Assembly (NCBI GenBank): GCA_002479075.1
Contig: DLLG01000018.1
Location: forward strand, 46,245-74,617
DNA from: Clostridiales bacterium UBA7568
GTDB lineage: Bacteria; Bacillota; Clostridia; Oscillospirales; CAG-272
Reading direction: 5' to 3'
DNA length: 28,373 nt
Shown here one piece after another: positions 14,630 through 21,390 of the stretch (positions within the stretch are counted from its first letter, which is position 1; every line of letters starts with the position of its first letter). The notes under the pieces are model-generated. The model saw nothing but the letters and a program-made list of their open reading frames with translations, was not told where the DNA came from and made no database searches. Position numbers and translations under genes: made by a program.

Positions 14630-14746
14630 TTTTCCACATTATCCACAAGCTTTTCCACACAGTTTTGCAGTATTTTCCTGCTTTTTCGCCCGCATCCGAC
14701 ATCCGCAAGAAGTTTTTTCAAAATTTTATCAACAGTCTGTGGAAAA
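14630..14746. promoter_or_regulatory. DnaA-box cluster upstream of dnaD-dnaI
   Basis: TTATCCACA (14639-14647) is a perfect DnaA box. It is flanked by TTTTCCACA at 14630-14638 and 14651-14659, both one base from the box, and by TGTGGAAAA (14738-14746), the same sequence on the other strand. Three of them are packed into 30 bases. The cluster lies just beyond the proposed -35 box of dnaD. Confidence 0.65.
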
Positions 14747-14779
14747 CCGGAGAAGCCGAAAAAAAGGTAAATATTCCTG

Positions 14780-15796
14780 TCACACGTCCTCAAAACGCGC
14801 CGCTTCGGCGTTTAAAGAAAGGGGCGCGATGTTACCTTTGATATACTCAAAGTACCCCGCAACGGCAATCATCACGGCGTTGTCGCCGCAGTATTTTTTC
14901 TCGGGATAATAGAGCGGAAGCCCCTTCGATTTGCAGAGCTTTTCCATCTCCGCGCGCAGGTGAGAGTTCGCCGCAACGCCGCCCGCAAGCGCAACCGCTT
15001 TTATATCGGGATTGCGGTCAATCGCAAGCGAGAGCTTTGTCGATACCGAAGAAACAGCCGCGCGGCAGAAGCTCGCCGCAACATCTGCCCGGTTCAGCTC
15101 TCCGCCCTTCTGCGCCGTCGAATTTATGTAGTTCAGAACAGCCGTTTTAATTCCCGAAAACGAGAAGTCGAGCGAATCGTCGCGTATCGCCGCAGACGGA
15201 AACGGCAGGACCGCCTTTCCCTCATAAGCAAGCTTGTCCATAGCCGCACCGCCGGGATACGGCATACCCATAACCCTCGCAACCTTATCAAACGCCTCGC
15301 CCATAGCGTCGTCTCTCGTTCCGCCGATGACGGTGTGGCTGTCGTAGCCGTTGACTCTTACAATCGACGTATGCCCGCCGGACGCAACAAAGGCGATATA
15401 CGGCGGTTCGGGACGGTTTTCGGAAACGTAGTTTGCCGCAATATGCCCCTTTATATGGTCAACAGCGACAAGCGGCTTCCCGCTCGAATACGCAAGTCCC
15501 TTTGCAAAATTCACGCCGACGAGAAGCGCCCCGATAAGTCCCGGGTAAGCCGTCACGGCGATTGCGTCGATATCCGCTATCGTTACGCCTGCTTCGGAAA
15601 GCGCATCATACGTTATTTTCGATATTATCTCGCAATGCGCCCTGCTTGCGATTTCCGGAACGACTCCTCCGTAGCGGGCGTGCATTTCAATCTGCGAGGC
15701 AACCTTATCCGAGAGAACGGTAAATTTTCCGTTCTCACATTCAAGCACGGCGGCGGCAGTCTCGTCGCACGAGCTTTCAATTCCGAGTATTTTCAA
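14780..15796 (-). CDS. tRNA threonylcarbamoyladenosine transferase TsaD (338 aa)
   Basis: The catalytic subunit of the TsaBDE system, which puts the threonylcarbamoyl group on A37 of tRNAs reading ANN codons. The Kae1/TsaD hallmarks are clear: MKILGIESSCDETAAAVLE at the start, VVPEIASRAH, metal ligands His114 and His118 in VDHIKGHIAANY, the Gly-rich VASGGHTS, and CGDNAVMIA near the end. Length is normal. It overlaps the end of rimI by 4 bases (ATGA) and also has GGAGAGGAG about 11 bases upstream, so translation is probably coupled. Confidence 0.97.
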   Translation of the reverse strand: MKILGIESSCDETAAAVLECENGKFTVLSDKVASQIEMHARYGGVVPEIASRAHCEIISKITYDALSEAGVTIADIDAIAVTAYPGLIGALLVGVNFAKGLAYSSGKPLVAVDHIKGHIAANYVSENRPEPPYIAFVASGGHTSIVRVNGYDSHTVIGGTRDDAMGEAFDKVARVMGMPYPGGAAMDKLAYEGKAVLPFPSAAIRDDSLDFSFSGIKTAVLNYINSTAQKGGELNRADVAASFCRAAVSSVSTKLSLAIDRNPDIKAVALAGGVAANSHLRAEMEKLCKSKGLPLYYPEKKYCGDNAVMIAVAGYFEYIKGNIAPLSLNAEAARFEDV

Positions 15797-16254
15797 TGTT
15801 TCTCCTCTCCGAGCGTGAGCGTGTAAAGCACGGCGTCATCCGTCGGATATTTGTAATAATCTTTTCTCTTGCCGACGGGGACAAAGCCAAACTTTTCGTA
15901 AAGTCCTCTTGCGGCTTGGTTTTTCTCTCTGACTTCCAGATAAATTACGCTGCCGTCCTTCTCCCCCGCTCTTTTCATAAGTTCGCGGATAAGCGCCGCC
16001 CCAACGCCTTGCCTGCGGAATTTTTCATCCGTCGCAATGTCAAGGAGGTGACACTCGTCAAGGACGTGAAACGCCATAAGAAATCCGGCAAACTCCCCGC
16101 CGATATAAGCGCAGAGACAGGTGAAATCGTCACGCTGTCTCGATTTTTCATATTCTTCAAGCTCCCAGGGGCAGGAAAAGCAACGTTTTTCAAGCTCCGC
16201 CGCCTGCCTTGCCCCTATGGAGTCCATATCGGTTATGACGGTTTCCGCCGTCAT
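15793..16254 (-). CDS. RimI-type ribosomal protein N-acetyltransferase (153 aa)
   Basis: A GNAT-fold N-alpha-acetyltransferase expected to acetylate ribosomal protein S18 or other N-termini. The acetyl-CoA-binding motif is RRQGVGAALIREL, with the preceding beta-strand HLLDIATDEKF and the later YLEVREKNQAARGLYEKFGF, all typical of RimI. I chose the ATG at 16254 because upstream codons lie inside mrp and do not look like protein. This ATG overlaps the mrp stop by 4 bases (ATGA), and the stop overlaps the tsaD start in the same way. rimI-tsaD is a familiar pair; tsaB and tsaE, often beside them, are not here. Confidence 0.93.
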   Translation of the reverse strand: MTAETVITDMDSIGARQAAELEKRCFSCPWELEEYEKSRQRDDFTCLCAYIGGEFAGFLMAFHVLDECHLLDIATDEKFRRQGVGAALIRELMKRAGEKDGSVIYLEVREKNQAARGLYEKFGFVPVGKRKDYYKYPTDDAVLYTLTLGEEKH

Positions 16255-17096
16255 CTTTCTCTTGTCGGCTGTGCCTCGACGGCGTCCGCAACGGCAGACA
16301 TCCAGCCGCCCTCGAACAGCTCTATCACGCCCTTGTCGCATTGCGACGCAAGCTCGGGATTTATCGGTATTCTCGCAAGAACGGGAATTCCAAACTGCTT
16401 TGCAGTCTCCTCGGTATGACTCTTGCCGAACACCTCGATCTTCTTTCCGCAGTCGGGACATTCGACATAGCTCATATTTTCAACGATACCGATTATCGGA
16501 ATATTCATCAGCTTCGCCATATTGACAGCCTTTGAAACGATCAGCGAAACGAGATCCTGCGGGCTTGTAACGATTATGATTCCGTCAACGGGGATCGACT
16601 GGAACACCGTCAGCGGAACGTCTCCCGTGCCGGGCGGGCAGTCTATGACCATAACATCAACATCTCCCCAGATGACGTCCGTCCAGAACTGTTTGACCAT
16701 TCCGGCAATAACGGGGCCTCTCCAGAGAACAGGAGACGAGGTATCTTCAAGGAGAAGATTTACGCTGACCGTCTCGATTCCCGTCGTCGTTTTTACGGGC
16801 ATAATCCCGCCGAGCGGAGCCGCCTCGCAGAGGCCTTTCAGTCCGAACGCCTTCGGTATCGAAGGACCTGTTACGTCCGCGTCGATGATTGCGGTTTTCA
16901 GCTCTCTTCTGTGAAGCTCAACGGCGAGCATAGAGGAAACAAGCGTCTTTCCGACGCCGCCCTTGCCGCTGACAACGGCAATCGTTTTCTTTATTCTTGA
17001 GAGATCGTTTGTTTTTTCAAATGTGGGTGCTCCGCCCTGTTTTGACGCGCAGTTCTGCGAGCAGGATGAGCAATCGTGTGTGCAGCCTTCTGACAT
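16251..17096 (-). CDS. Mrp/ApbC family iron-sulfur cluster carrier ATPase (281 aa)
   Basis: A P-loop scaffold that holds and hands over [4Fe-4S] clusters. The deviant Walker A is SGKGGVGKT (43-51), with IIDADVTGPSIPK and VMVIDCPPGTGD as further family motifs. Cys213 and Cys216 in VECPDCGKK form the conserved CxxC that bridges a cluster between two subunits. An additional N-terminal cluster CTHDCSSCSQNC (Cys5, 9, 12, 16) resembles the ferredoxin-like head of NBP35-type proteins and could hold a second cluster. GAAGG lies about ten bases before the ATG. It heads mrp-rimI-tsaD. A cell making the Fe-S-rich hydrogenases encoded in this window would need such a carrier. Confidence 0.94.
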   Translation of the reverse strand: MSEGCTHDCSSCSQNCASKQGGAPTFEKTNDLSRIKKTIAVVSGKGGVGKTLVSSMLAVELHRRELKTAIIDADVTGPSIPKAFGLKGLCEAAPLGGIMPVKTTTGIETVSVNLLLEDTSSPVLWRGPVIAGMVKQFWTDVIWGDVDVMVIDCPPGTGDVPLTVFQSIPVDGIIIVTSPQDLVSLIVSKAVNMAKLMNIPIIGIVENMSYVECPDCGKKIEVFGKSHTEETAKQFGIPVLARIPINPELASQCDKGVIELFEGGWMSAVADAVEAQPTRER

Positions 17097-17176
17097 TATA
17101 ATTTACCTTCTTTTTCGTTTTTTATTGATGACGTCTCGGTTTTCGGTTTTATACTTTCGTATAAATCAAGACGTTT

Positions 17177-18628
17177 TTAAACAACTCTGAATTCAAAGAA
17201 ATCCTTTGTGTTGTTATAGCAGATATCGCAGACCATCTGCGCAAGCGCGTCGACGTCAAGCGGATATTCGCCTCTTTCGACATAGCCTCCGAGCACAGAG
17301 CAAAGCACGCGACGGAAATATTCGTGGCGCGTGTAGGAGAGGAAGCTGCGGGAGTCCGTCGTCATACCGACAAACTTTCCGAGAGCGGACTGCGCCGCAA
17401 GGGTCGTAAGCTGTGCTTTCATCCCGTCGATATGGTCGTTGAACCACCAGGCACTACCCTGCTGCATCTTGGGCATACACTGAAGCCCCTCCATCTCGTC
17501 CCCCGTGCGCTGGAAGCAACCGATGAGCGCCGCAACAGCCGTGTTTTCTGCGGGGTTGAGCGAATATGCTATCGTCTTCGGGAGAATCGCCTCGTTTTCA
17601 AGCGCGCCGAGCATTGCCGCAAGCGAAGCTATCCTGCCGCTGCCGCCGTGGATCGTGTCGTAGCCTGCGTCGGGACCGAGCTTGCCGAACATTGCGGGGC
17701 TGACATTTCTCAGCGCACCGAAATGTATCTGCATAACCCATCCGCGCTTCGTATACTGCTTTGCGAGCTTGCGGATAAGCGCGCTTCTGTATATTCTTGC
17801 CGTTTCGGAGTCGACTTTTTCGCCTGCCGCCGCTCTGCGGAAAATAACTTCTGCCGCCGCTTCCGCCTGCGAAGCCGTAACGGAACCGTCAAAGAGGATC
17901 GTATCGTCCATACCGTGGTCCGCCGTGCGGCAACCGAGAATGTCAAAATATTCGATTCTCTTTTCGAGAACGTCGCAAAGAGTTGCAAAATCCTTTATCT
18001 CCGTGCCGGAGCATTCGGAAAGCTTCTTTATATAAGGAGCGAATTCCGCTCTTTCGACATACATCGCCTTGTCCGGACGGAAGGCGGGGAGAACGGGAAT
18101 ATCAAAATCTCTGTCCTCTCTAATGGCTATATGATGAGCAAGGCTTTCGGTCGGGTCGTTTGTCGTGCATATGAGCTTGACGTTTGACTGTCTCATTATT
18201 CCCCTTGCGCTCATTTCCGGCTCTGCGAGCTTTTCTTTTGTCAGCTCCCATACGTAGCGACAGGTATCGGGGCAGAGGATTCCGTCGAAATCAAAGTAGC
18301 GACGGAGCTCAAGATGCGACCAATGATAAAGCGGGTTTCCGATGAGCGACGGCATCGCCGAGCAATACGCCTCAAATTTATCATAATCCGATGCGTCGCC
18401 CGTGATAAGACGTTCGCTTATCCCGCACGACCGCATAGCTCTCCATTTGTAATGGTCTGCGCCGAGCCAGAGCTCCGTTATGTTTTCATAACGCTTGTCA
18501 TTCGCTATGTCTGCCGCATCGATATGGCAATGATAATCGATTATCGGCAGGTTCGCCGCATATGTGTGATAGAGCATTTGCGCAACCTCGGAGTCGAGCA
18601 AAAAATCGTCGTCCATAAATTTATTCAT
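17177..18628 (-). CDS. glucuronate (uronate) isomerase UxaC (483 aa)
   Basis: Converts D-glucuronate to D-fructuronate and D-galacturonate to D-tagaturonate, the first step of hexuronate breakdown. The amidohydrolase-like start is clear in IIDYHCHID (His33, His35), followed by ITELWLGADHYKWRAMRSCG and GNPLYHWSHLELRRYF. The signature TDSRSFLSYTRHEYFRRVLC is near the end. The length is slightly above the usual 465-470. GAGGAG lies 6 bases before the ATG. It is transcribed away from the KDPG aldolase gene, from overlapping promoters. Fructuronate reductase, mannonate dehydratase and KDG kinase must be elsewhere. Confidence 0.96.
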   Translation of the reverse strand: MNKFMDDDFLLDSEVAQMLYHTYAANLPIIDYHCHIDAADIANDKRYENITELWLGADHYKWRAMRSCGISERLITGDASDYDKFEAYCSAMPSLIGNPLYHWSHLELRRYFDFDGILCPDTCRYVWELTKEKLAEPEMSARGIMRQSNVKLICTTNDPTESLAHHIAIREDRDFDIPVLPAFRPDKAMYVERAEFAPYIKKLSECSGTEIKDFATLCDVLEKRIEYFDILGCRTADHGMDDTILFDGSVTASQAEAAAEVIFRRAAAGEKVDSETARIYRSALIRKLAKQYTKRGWVMQIHFGALRNVSPAMFGKLGPDAGYDTIHGGSGRIASLAAMLGALENEAILPKTIAYSLNPAENTAVAALIGCFQRTGDEMEGLQCMPKMQQGSAWWFNDHIDGMKAQLTTLAAQSALGKFVGMTTDSRSFLSYTRHEYFRRVLCSVLGGYVERGEYPLDVDALAQMVCDICYNNTKDFFEFRVV

Positions 18629-18705
18629 AGCCGTCTCCTCAAAAAATTATACTTTTTTCCGCCGCAAACCGCCCGAAATCGGCGGCGCAAGCGGTTTCCG
18701 AATAA

Positions 18706-18734
18706 ATTATACAATAAAATCTTTACAAATGCAA
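18706..18734 (-). promoter_or_regulatory. promoter of uxaC
   Basis: On the minus strand TTGCAT (18734-18729) and TATAAT (18711-18706) are 17 bases apart. The leader of about 70 bases carries a GC-rich stem (CCGCC and GGCGG). Confidence 0.75.
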
Positions 18735-18750
18735 TAAAATATTATATAAT
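18722..18750 (+). promoter_or_regulatory. promoter of the KDPG aldolase gene
   Basis: TTTACA (18722-18727) and TATAAT (18745-18750) are 17 bases apart. Its -35 box lies inside the spacer of the uxaC promoter, so both cannot easily be occupied at once. Confidence 0.8.
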
Positions 18751-18755
18751 TTAGT

Positions 18756-18784
18756 CGCAAAATATTTGCGGACGGAATGTCCGC
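18756..18784 (+). promoter_or_regulatory. candidate operator and leader hairpin before the KDPG aldolase gene
   Basis: CGCAAA (18756-18761) and TTTGCG (18765-18770) form a short palindrome at the expected transcription start. GCGGAC (18768-18773) and GTCCGC (18779-18784) form an overlapping hairpin with loop GGAAT. A repressor site at +1 and an mRNA hairpin are both possible; the regulator is not in the window. Confidence 0.4.
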
Positions 18785-18808
18785 CGAAAACGGAGGTTTT
18801 ATAATACA

Positions 18809-19771
18809 ATGAACGACGTATTAAAGCAAATAGAGCTTTGCGGAATTGTGCCTGTTGTCAAGATCGAGGATGCAGAAAAGGCAGTTCCGCTTTGCAAAGC
18901 GCTTATGAAGGGCGGCATTATGTGCGCGGAGATCACCTTCCGCACGGAAGCAGCGGCAGAAGCTATCAGAAGAATTACGGAGGAGCTCCCCGAAATGCTC
19001 GTCGGCGCGGGAACGGTTCTGACACGCGAGCAGGCCGACGCGGCGGTCGAAGCGGGCGCGAAATTTATCGTCTCCCCCGGCTTCAACCCCGAAAACGTCA
19101 AGTACTGTCTTTCGAAGGGAGTGACTGTCGTTCCCGGCTGCGCGACCTGCGGCGAAATGGAGCAGGCTATGGCTCTCGGACTTGATACGGTAAAGTTTTT
19201 CCCCGCAGAAGCAAACGGCGGTGCGGCGGCAATCAAAGCTATGTCCGCCCCCTATAAGGGTCTGCACTTTATGCCGACGGGCGGCGTCAGCCTTGACAAT
19301 ATGATGGATTATCTCTCCCTGCCCTGCGTTGTTGCCTGCGGAGGCAGCTTTATGGTCAAGGAGTCGCTTATAAAGAGCGAAAATTATGAGGAAATCACCC
19401 GTCTGACATATCAGGCAGTTGCCAAAATGCACGGTTTCTTCCTCAAGCACATCGGAATCAATGCAAAGGACGAGAACGACTGCCGCGCGACAGTCGATAA
19501 GCTTTGCCGCTTCGCAATGCTCACCCCCGACGAAAGAACCGGCGGTATCTTTGCGGGAACGCTCTTTGAGGTTATGAAAAGCCCCTATCGCGGCACAAAC
19601 GGTCACATCGCCGTCGGCTGCAACTTCCCCTTCCGCGCCCTCGCCTTCCTTGAAAATCAGGGCTTTGCCGCCGATATGTCAACGGCATCCTATGACGACA
19701 AGGGCAAGCTGAAATTCGTCTATTTCAAGGACGAAATCGGCGGGTTCGCATTCCATATCGTTGGGAAATAA
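18809..19771 (+). CDS. KDPG/KHG aldolase with fused C-terminal VOC-like domain (320 aa)
   Basis: Residues 1-205 form a class I aldolase that splits 2-keto-3-deoxy-6-phosphogluconate into pyruvate and glyceraldehyde 3-phosphate, the last step of uronate breakdown. Glu41 (AEITFRT), GAGTVL (66-71), the Schiff-base Lys129 (TVKFFPAE) and the phosphate-binding PTGGVS are in place. Residues about 208-320 are an extra domain (HGFFLKHIGIN, GIFAGTLFEVMKSPYRG, NGHIAVGCNFPFRALAFLE, DEIGGFAFHIV) with the look of a vicinal-oxygen-chelate fold. The plain aldolase is about 210 residues, so this is a fusion. The extra domain's job is unknown. GGAGG lies 12 bases before the ATG. Confidence 0.93.
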   Translation: MNDVLKQIELCGIVPVVKIEDAEKAVPLCKALMKGGIMCAEITFRTEAAAEAIRRITEELPEMLVGAGTVLTREQADAAVEAGAKFIVSPGFNPENVKYCLSKGVTVVPGCATCGEMEQAMALGLDTVKFFPAEANGGAAAIKAMSAPYKGLHFMPTGGVSLDNMMDYLSLPCVVACGGSFMVKESLIKSENYEEITRLTYQAVAKMHGFFLKHIGINAKDENDCRATVDKLCRFAMLTPDERTGGIFAGTLFEVMKSPYRGTNGHIAVGCNFPFRALAFLENQGFAADMSTASYDDKGKLKFVYFKDEIGGFAFHIVGK

Positions 19772-19786
19772 TACAATTGTATAATC

Positions 19787-19820
19787 AAAAGAGCGCCGTA
19801 ATTTGCGGCGTTCTTTTATT
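19787..19820 (+). terminator. terminator of the KDPG aldolase gene
   Basis: AAAAGAGCGCCG (19787-19798) and CGGCGTTCTTTT (19806-19817) pair with one G:T, around TAATTTG, and run into an A/T-rich stretch. Confidence 0.85.
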
Positions 19821-19865
19821 TTATTCATTTGTATAATTTTCAAACGCAAGAATTAAGCCCGTGCA

Positions 19866-19954
19866 ATGCCGGTTTATGTCTGCGGCGGAACAAATTTATG
19901 CGGGAATTCCGGCATAAAACCGTGTTTTTCTGATACTTTTTTTCGAAAAAGTAT
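19866..19954. repeat. inverted repeats upstream of the hydrogenase operon
   Basis: ATGCCGG (19866-19872) and CCGGCAT (19909-19915) are exact inverted copies, and CGGTTTATG with CATAAAACCG forms an overlapping alternative pair. Further on, ATACTTTTT (19933-19941) and AAAAAGTAT (19946-19954) form a hairpin capped by TTCG, similar to those of the dispersed repeat family. The first pair could be an operator or a relic terminator. Confidence 0.4.
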
Positions 19955-19976
19955 AGATATTTATATCGATATATAG

Positions 19977-19982
19977 TATAAT
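19977..19982 (+). promoter_or_regulatory. possible -10 box of the hydrogenase operon
   Basis: A perfect TATAAT lies about 85 bases before the first gene, but the base at the -35 position is not convincing (TAGATA at 17 bases). The promoter may need an activator or may lie elsewhere. Confidence 0.35.
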
Positions 19983-20067
19983 GATATCAAGCGTGTATGC
20001 GTGGCGCGGATTTTTCCGGGTCTGCGGCACGCAGCGAATAAAACACAGGAGGGCTCAATTCTCAGTT

Positions 20068-20562
20068 ATGAAAAAGAAAATGACGACAGTCACATTCAAC
20101 GGCACAGAAGAACAAAAGGCAAAGCTTTTCGAGCTGATCGAAAAGTACAAGGGTATGCAGGGTAATATGCTTCCCGTTCTTCAGGGCGCCCAGGAAATCT
20201 ACGGTTACCTGCCGATAGAGGTCCAGACAATGATCGCAGAAGGACTCGATGTTTCGCTTGCCGAAATATACGGAGTCGCTACGTTCTATTCTCAGTTCAA
20301 GCTCAACCCGGAAGGCAGAGTTGCAATTGCAGTTTGTCTCGGAACAGCTTGCTACGTCAAAGGTTCCGGTCAGATTGCAGACAAGATCACGGAGATCATC
20401 GGCATCGCTCCCGGCGAAACAACCCCGGACGGAAAGTACAGCTTTGAGGCGACACGCTGCATAGGCGCTTGCGGTCTCGCTCCCGTACTTACAGTCAACG
20501 GCGAGGTATACGGCAGACTTACAGTTGCCGATATTCCCGGAATACTTAAAAAATACGAATAA
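20068..20562 (+). CDS. HydC/NuoE-like [2Fe-2S] subunit of the bifurcating hydrogenase (164 aa)
   Basis: A thioredoxin-fold [2Fe-2S] electron carrier, the small subunit of NAD-linked bifurcating [FeFe]-hydrogenase. The four ligands are in place: Cys90 and Cys95 (CLGTAC) and Cys131 and Cys135 (CIGAC). The helical N-terminal part carries LPVLQGAQEIYGYLP and EIYGVATFYSQF, typical of NuoE/HndA. I chose the ATG at 20068; the nearest ribosome site, AGGAGGG, is about 14 bases upstream, which is long. First gene of the operon. It sits far from its HydB and HydA partners, which are the last two genes. Confidence 0.93.
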   Translation: MKKKMTTVTFNGTEEQKAKLFELIEKYKGMQGNMLPVLQGAQEIYGYLPIEVQTMIAEGLDVSLAEIYGVATFYSQFKLNPEGRVAIAVCLGTACYVKGSGQIADKITEIIGIAPGETTPDGKYSFEATRCIGACGLAPVLTVNGEVYGRLTVADIPGILKKYE

Positions 20563-20589
20563 TCCGCTTTCTTCGAAAGGTAGATTTGT

Positions 20590-20940
20590 ATGAAAATTTC
20601 AAGGGTAGCCGAGCTTCTCGGCGCACAGATAAAATCCTGCGCGGACAAAGCGTCCTCTGAAGTCTGCTCCGCTTGCGGAAGCGATATGATGAGCGACGTT
20701 CTCGCATTTGTAAAGGATCAGGCGGTACTCCTCACGGGGCTTGTAAACCCGCAGGTGGTCAGAACTGCCGAGATGATGGATATGCGCTGTATCGTATTTG
20801 TCAGAAGCAAACTTCCGACAGACGAAATGCTCGCTCTCGCAGAGGAGGCGGGGATCGTCGTTATGACAACGCCCCTACGTATGTTTGAGGCTTGCGGAAT
20901 TCTTTATTCCGGCGGTCTCGGAAAGACGGAAAGCCTATGA
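20590..20940 (+). CDS. DRTGG-domain protein 1 (116 aa)
   Basis: A small soluble protein made of one DRTGG-type domain, a module found in proteins linked to nucleotide or redox signalling and of unknown biochemical function. The core reads VLLTGLVNPQVVRTAEMMDM, then CIVFVRSKLPTDEMLALAEEAGI. Residues Cys17, Cys26 and Cys29 (CSACG) near the N-terminus could bind metal or respond to redox state. It has AAAGG upstream and overlaps the next gene by 4 bases. A paralogue lies at 22674. Such proteins regularly accompany sensory [FeFe]-hydrogenases in Clostridia. Confidence 0.82.
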   Translation: MKISRVAELLGAQIKSCADKASSEVCSACGSDMMSDVLAFVKDQAVLLTGLVNPQVVRTAEMMDMRCIVFVRSKLPTDEMLALAEEAGIVVMTTPLRMFEACGILYSGGLGKTESL

Positions 20941-21359
20941 GCGAGCCGCTTCAGTTCGTTTTTGACGTAAGCGGAGAAAATTTTACCTCCGCGGGCGAAG
21001 CGTCGGTAACGGTCAAGAAAAATCTGCGTATGCTCGGCTTTGCGCCGGACGTTATCCGCAGAGTTGCAATCGCTATGTATGAAGGCGAAATAAATATGGT
21101 CATTCACGCAGGCGGCGGAATTGCGACCGTAACCGTATTCCCGGACAAAATAGAAATGGTATTGGACGACAACGGTCCCGGCATTGCCGATATAGAGCTT
21201 GCAATGAGAGAAGGCTTTTCAACAGCCCCGGAAAACATTCGCAGCCTCGGCTTCGGAGCGGGAATGGGCTTGCCCAATATGAAGCGCAATACGGACTCGA
21301 TGAAGATTGAATCCGAGCTCGGAAAAGGAACTAAAATAACGATGACGGTCAACACCTGA
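20937..21359 (+). CDS. RsbW-like GHKL ATPase, serine/threonine kinase type (140 aa)
   Basis: A stand-alone ATP-binding domain of the anti-sigma-factor kinase type. The N-box is AMYEGEINMVIHA, the G1 box DDNGPGI (77-83) and the ATP lid GFGAGMGLPNM (105-115). No dimerisation or phosphoacceptor domain is present, so it is not a normal histidine kinase. The true start is ATG 20937, which overlaps the DRTGG gene stop in ATGA; the longer frame upstream has no support. A kinase acting on a partner protein, or an anti-sigma factor, are family-based possibilities. No STAS antagonist or sigma factor is found nearby. Confidence 0.87.
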   Translation: MSEPLQFVFDVSGENFTSAGEASVTVKKNLRMLGFAPDVIRRVAIAMYEGEINMVIHAGGGIATVTVFPDKIEMVLDDNGPGIADIELAMREGFSTAPENIRSLGFGAGMGLPNMKRNTDSMKIESELGKGTKITMTVNT

Positions 21360-21390
21360 ATTTTGCTTTTGCAAAGAAAGGATCGATCCT

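Noticed and set aside
14519..14779. chromosomal origin oriC
   Set aside because: The DnaA boxes are real candidates, but dnaA, dnaN, rpmH and recF are absent and only about four boxes are seen; an operator or titration site is the safer reading.
16255..16461. 69-residue N-terminal extension of RimI
   Set aside because: The codons lie inside mrp in another frame and encode an Arg/Cys-rich sequence with no match to GNAT proteins.
19772..20067. Rex redox-repressor site upstream of the hydrogenase operon
   Set aside because: No TTGTGA/TCACAA or TTGTTAA-type inverted repeat is visible.
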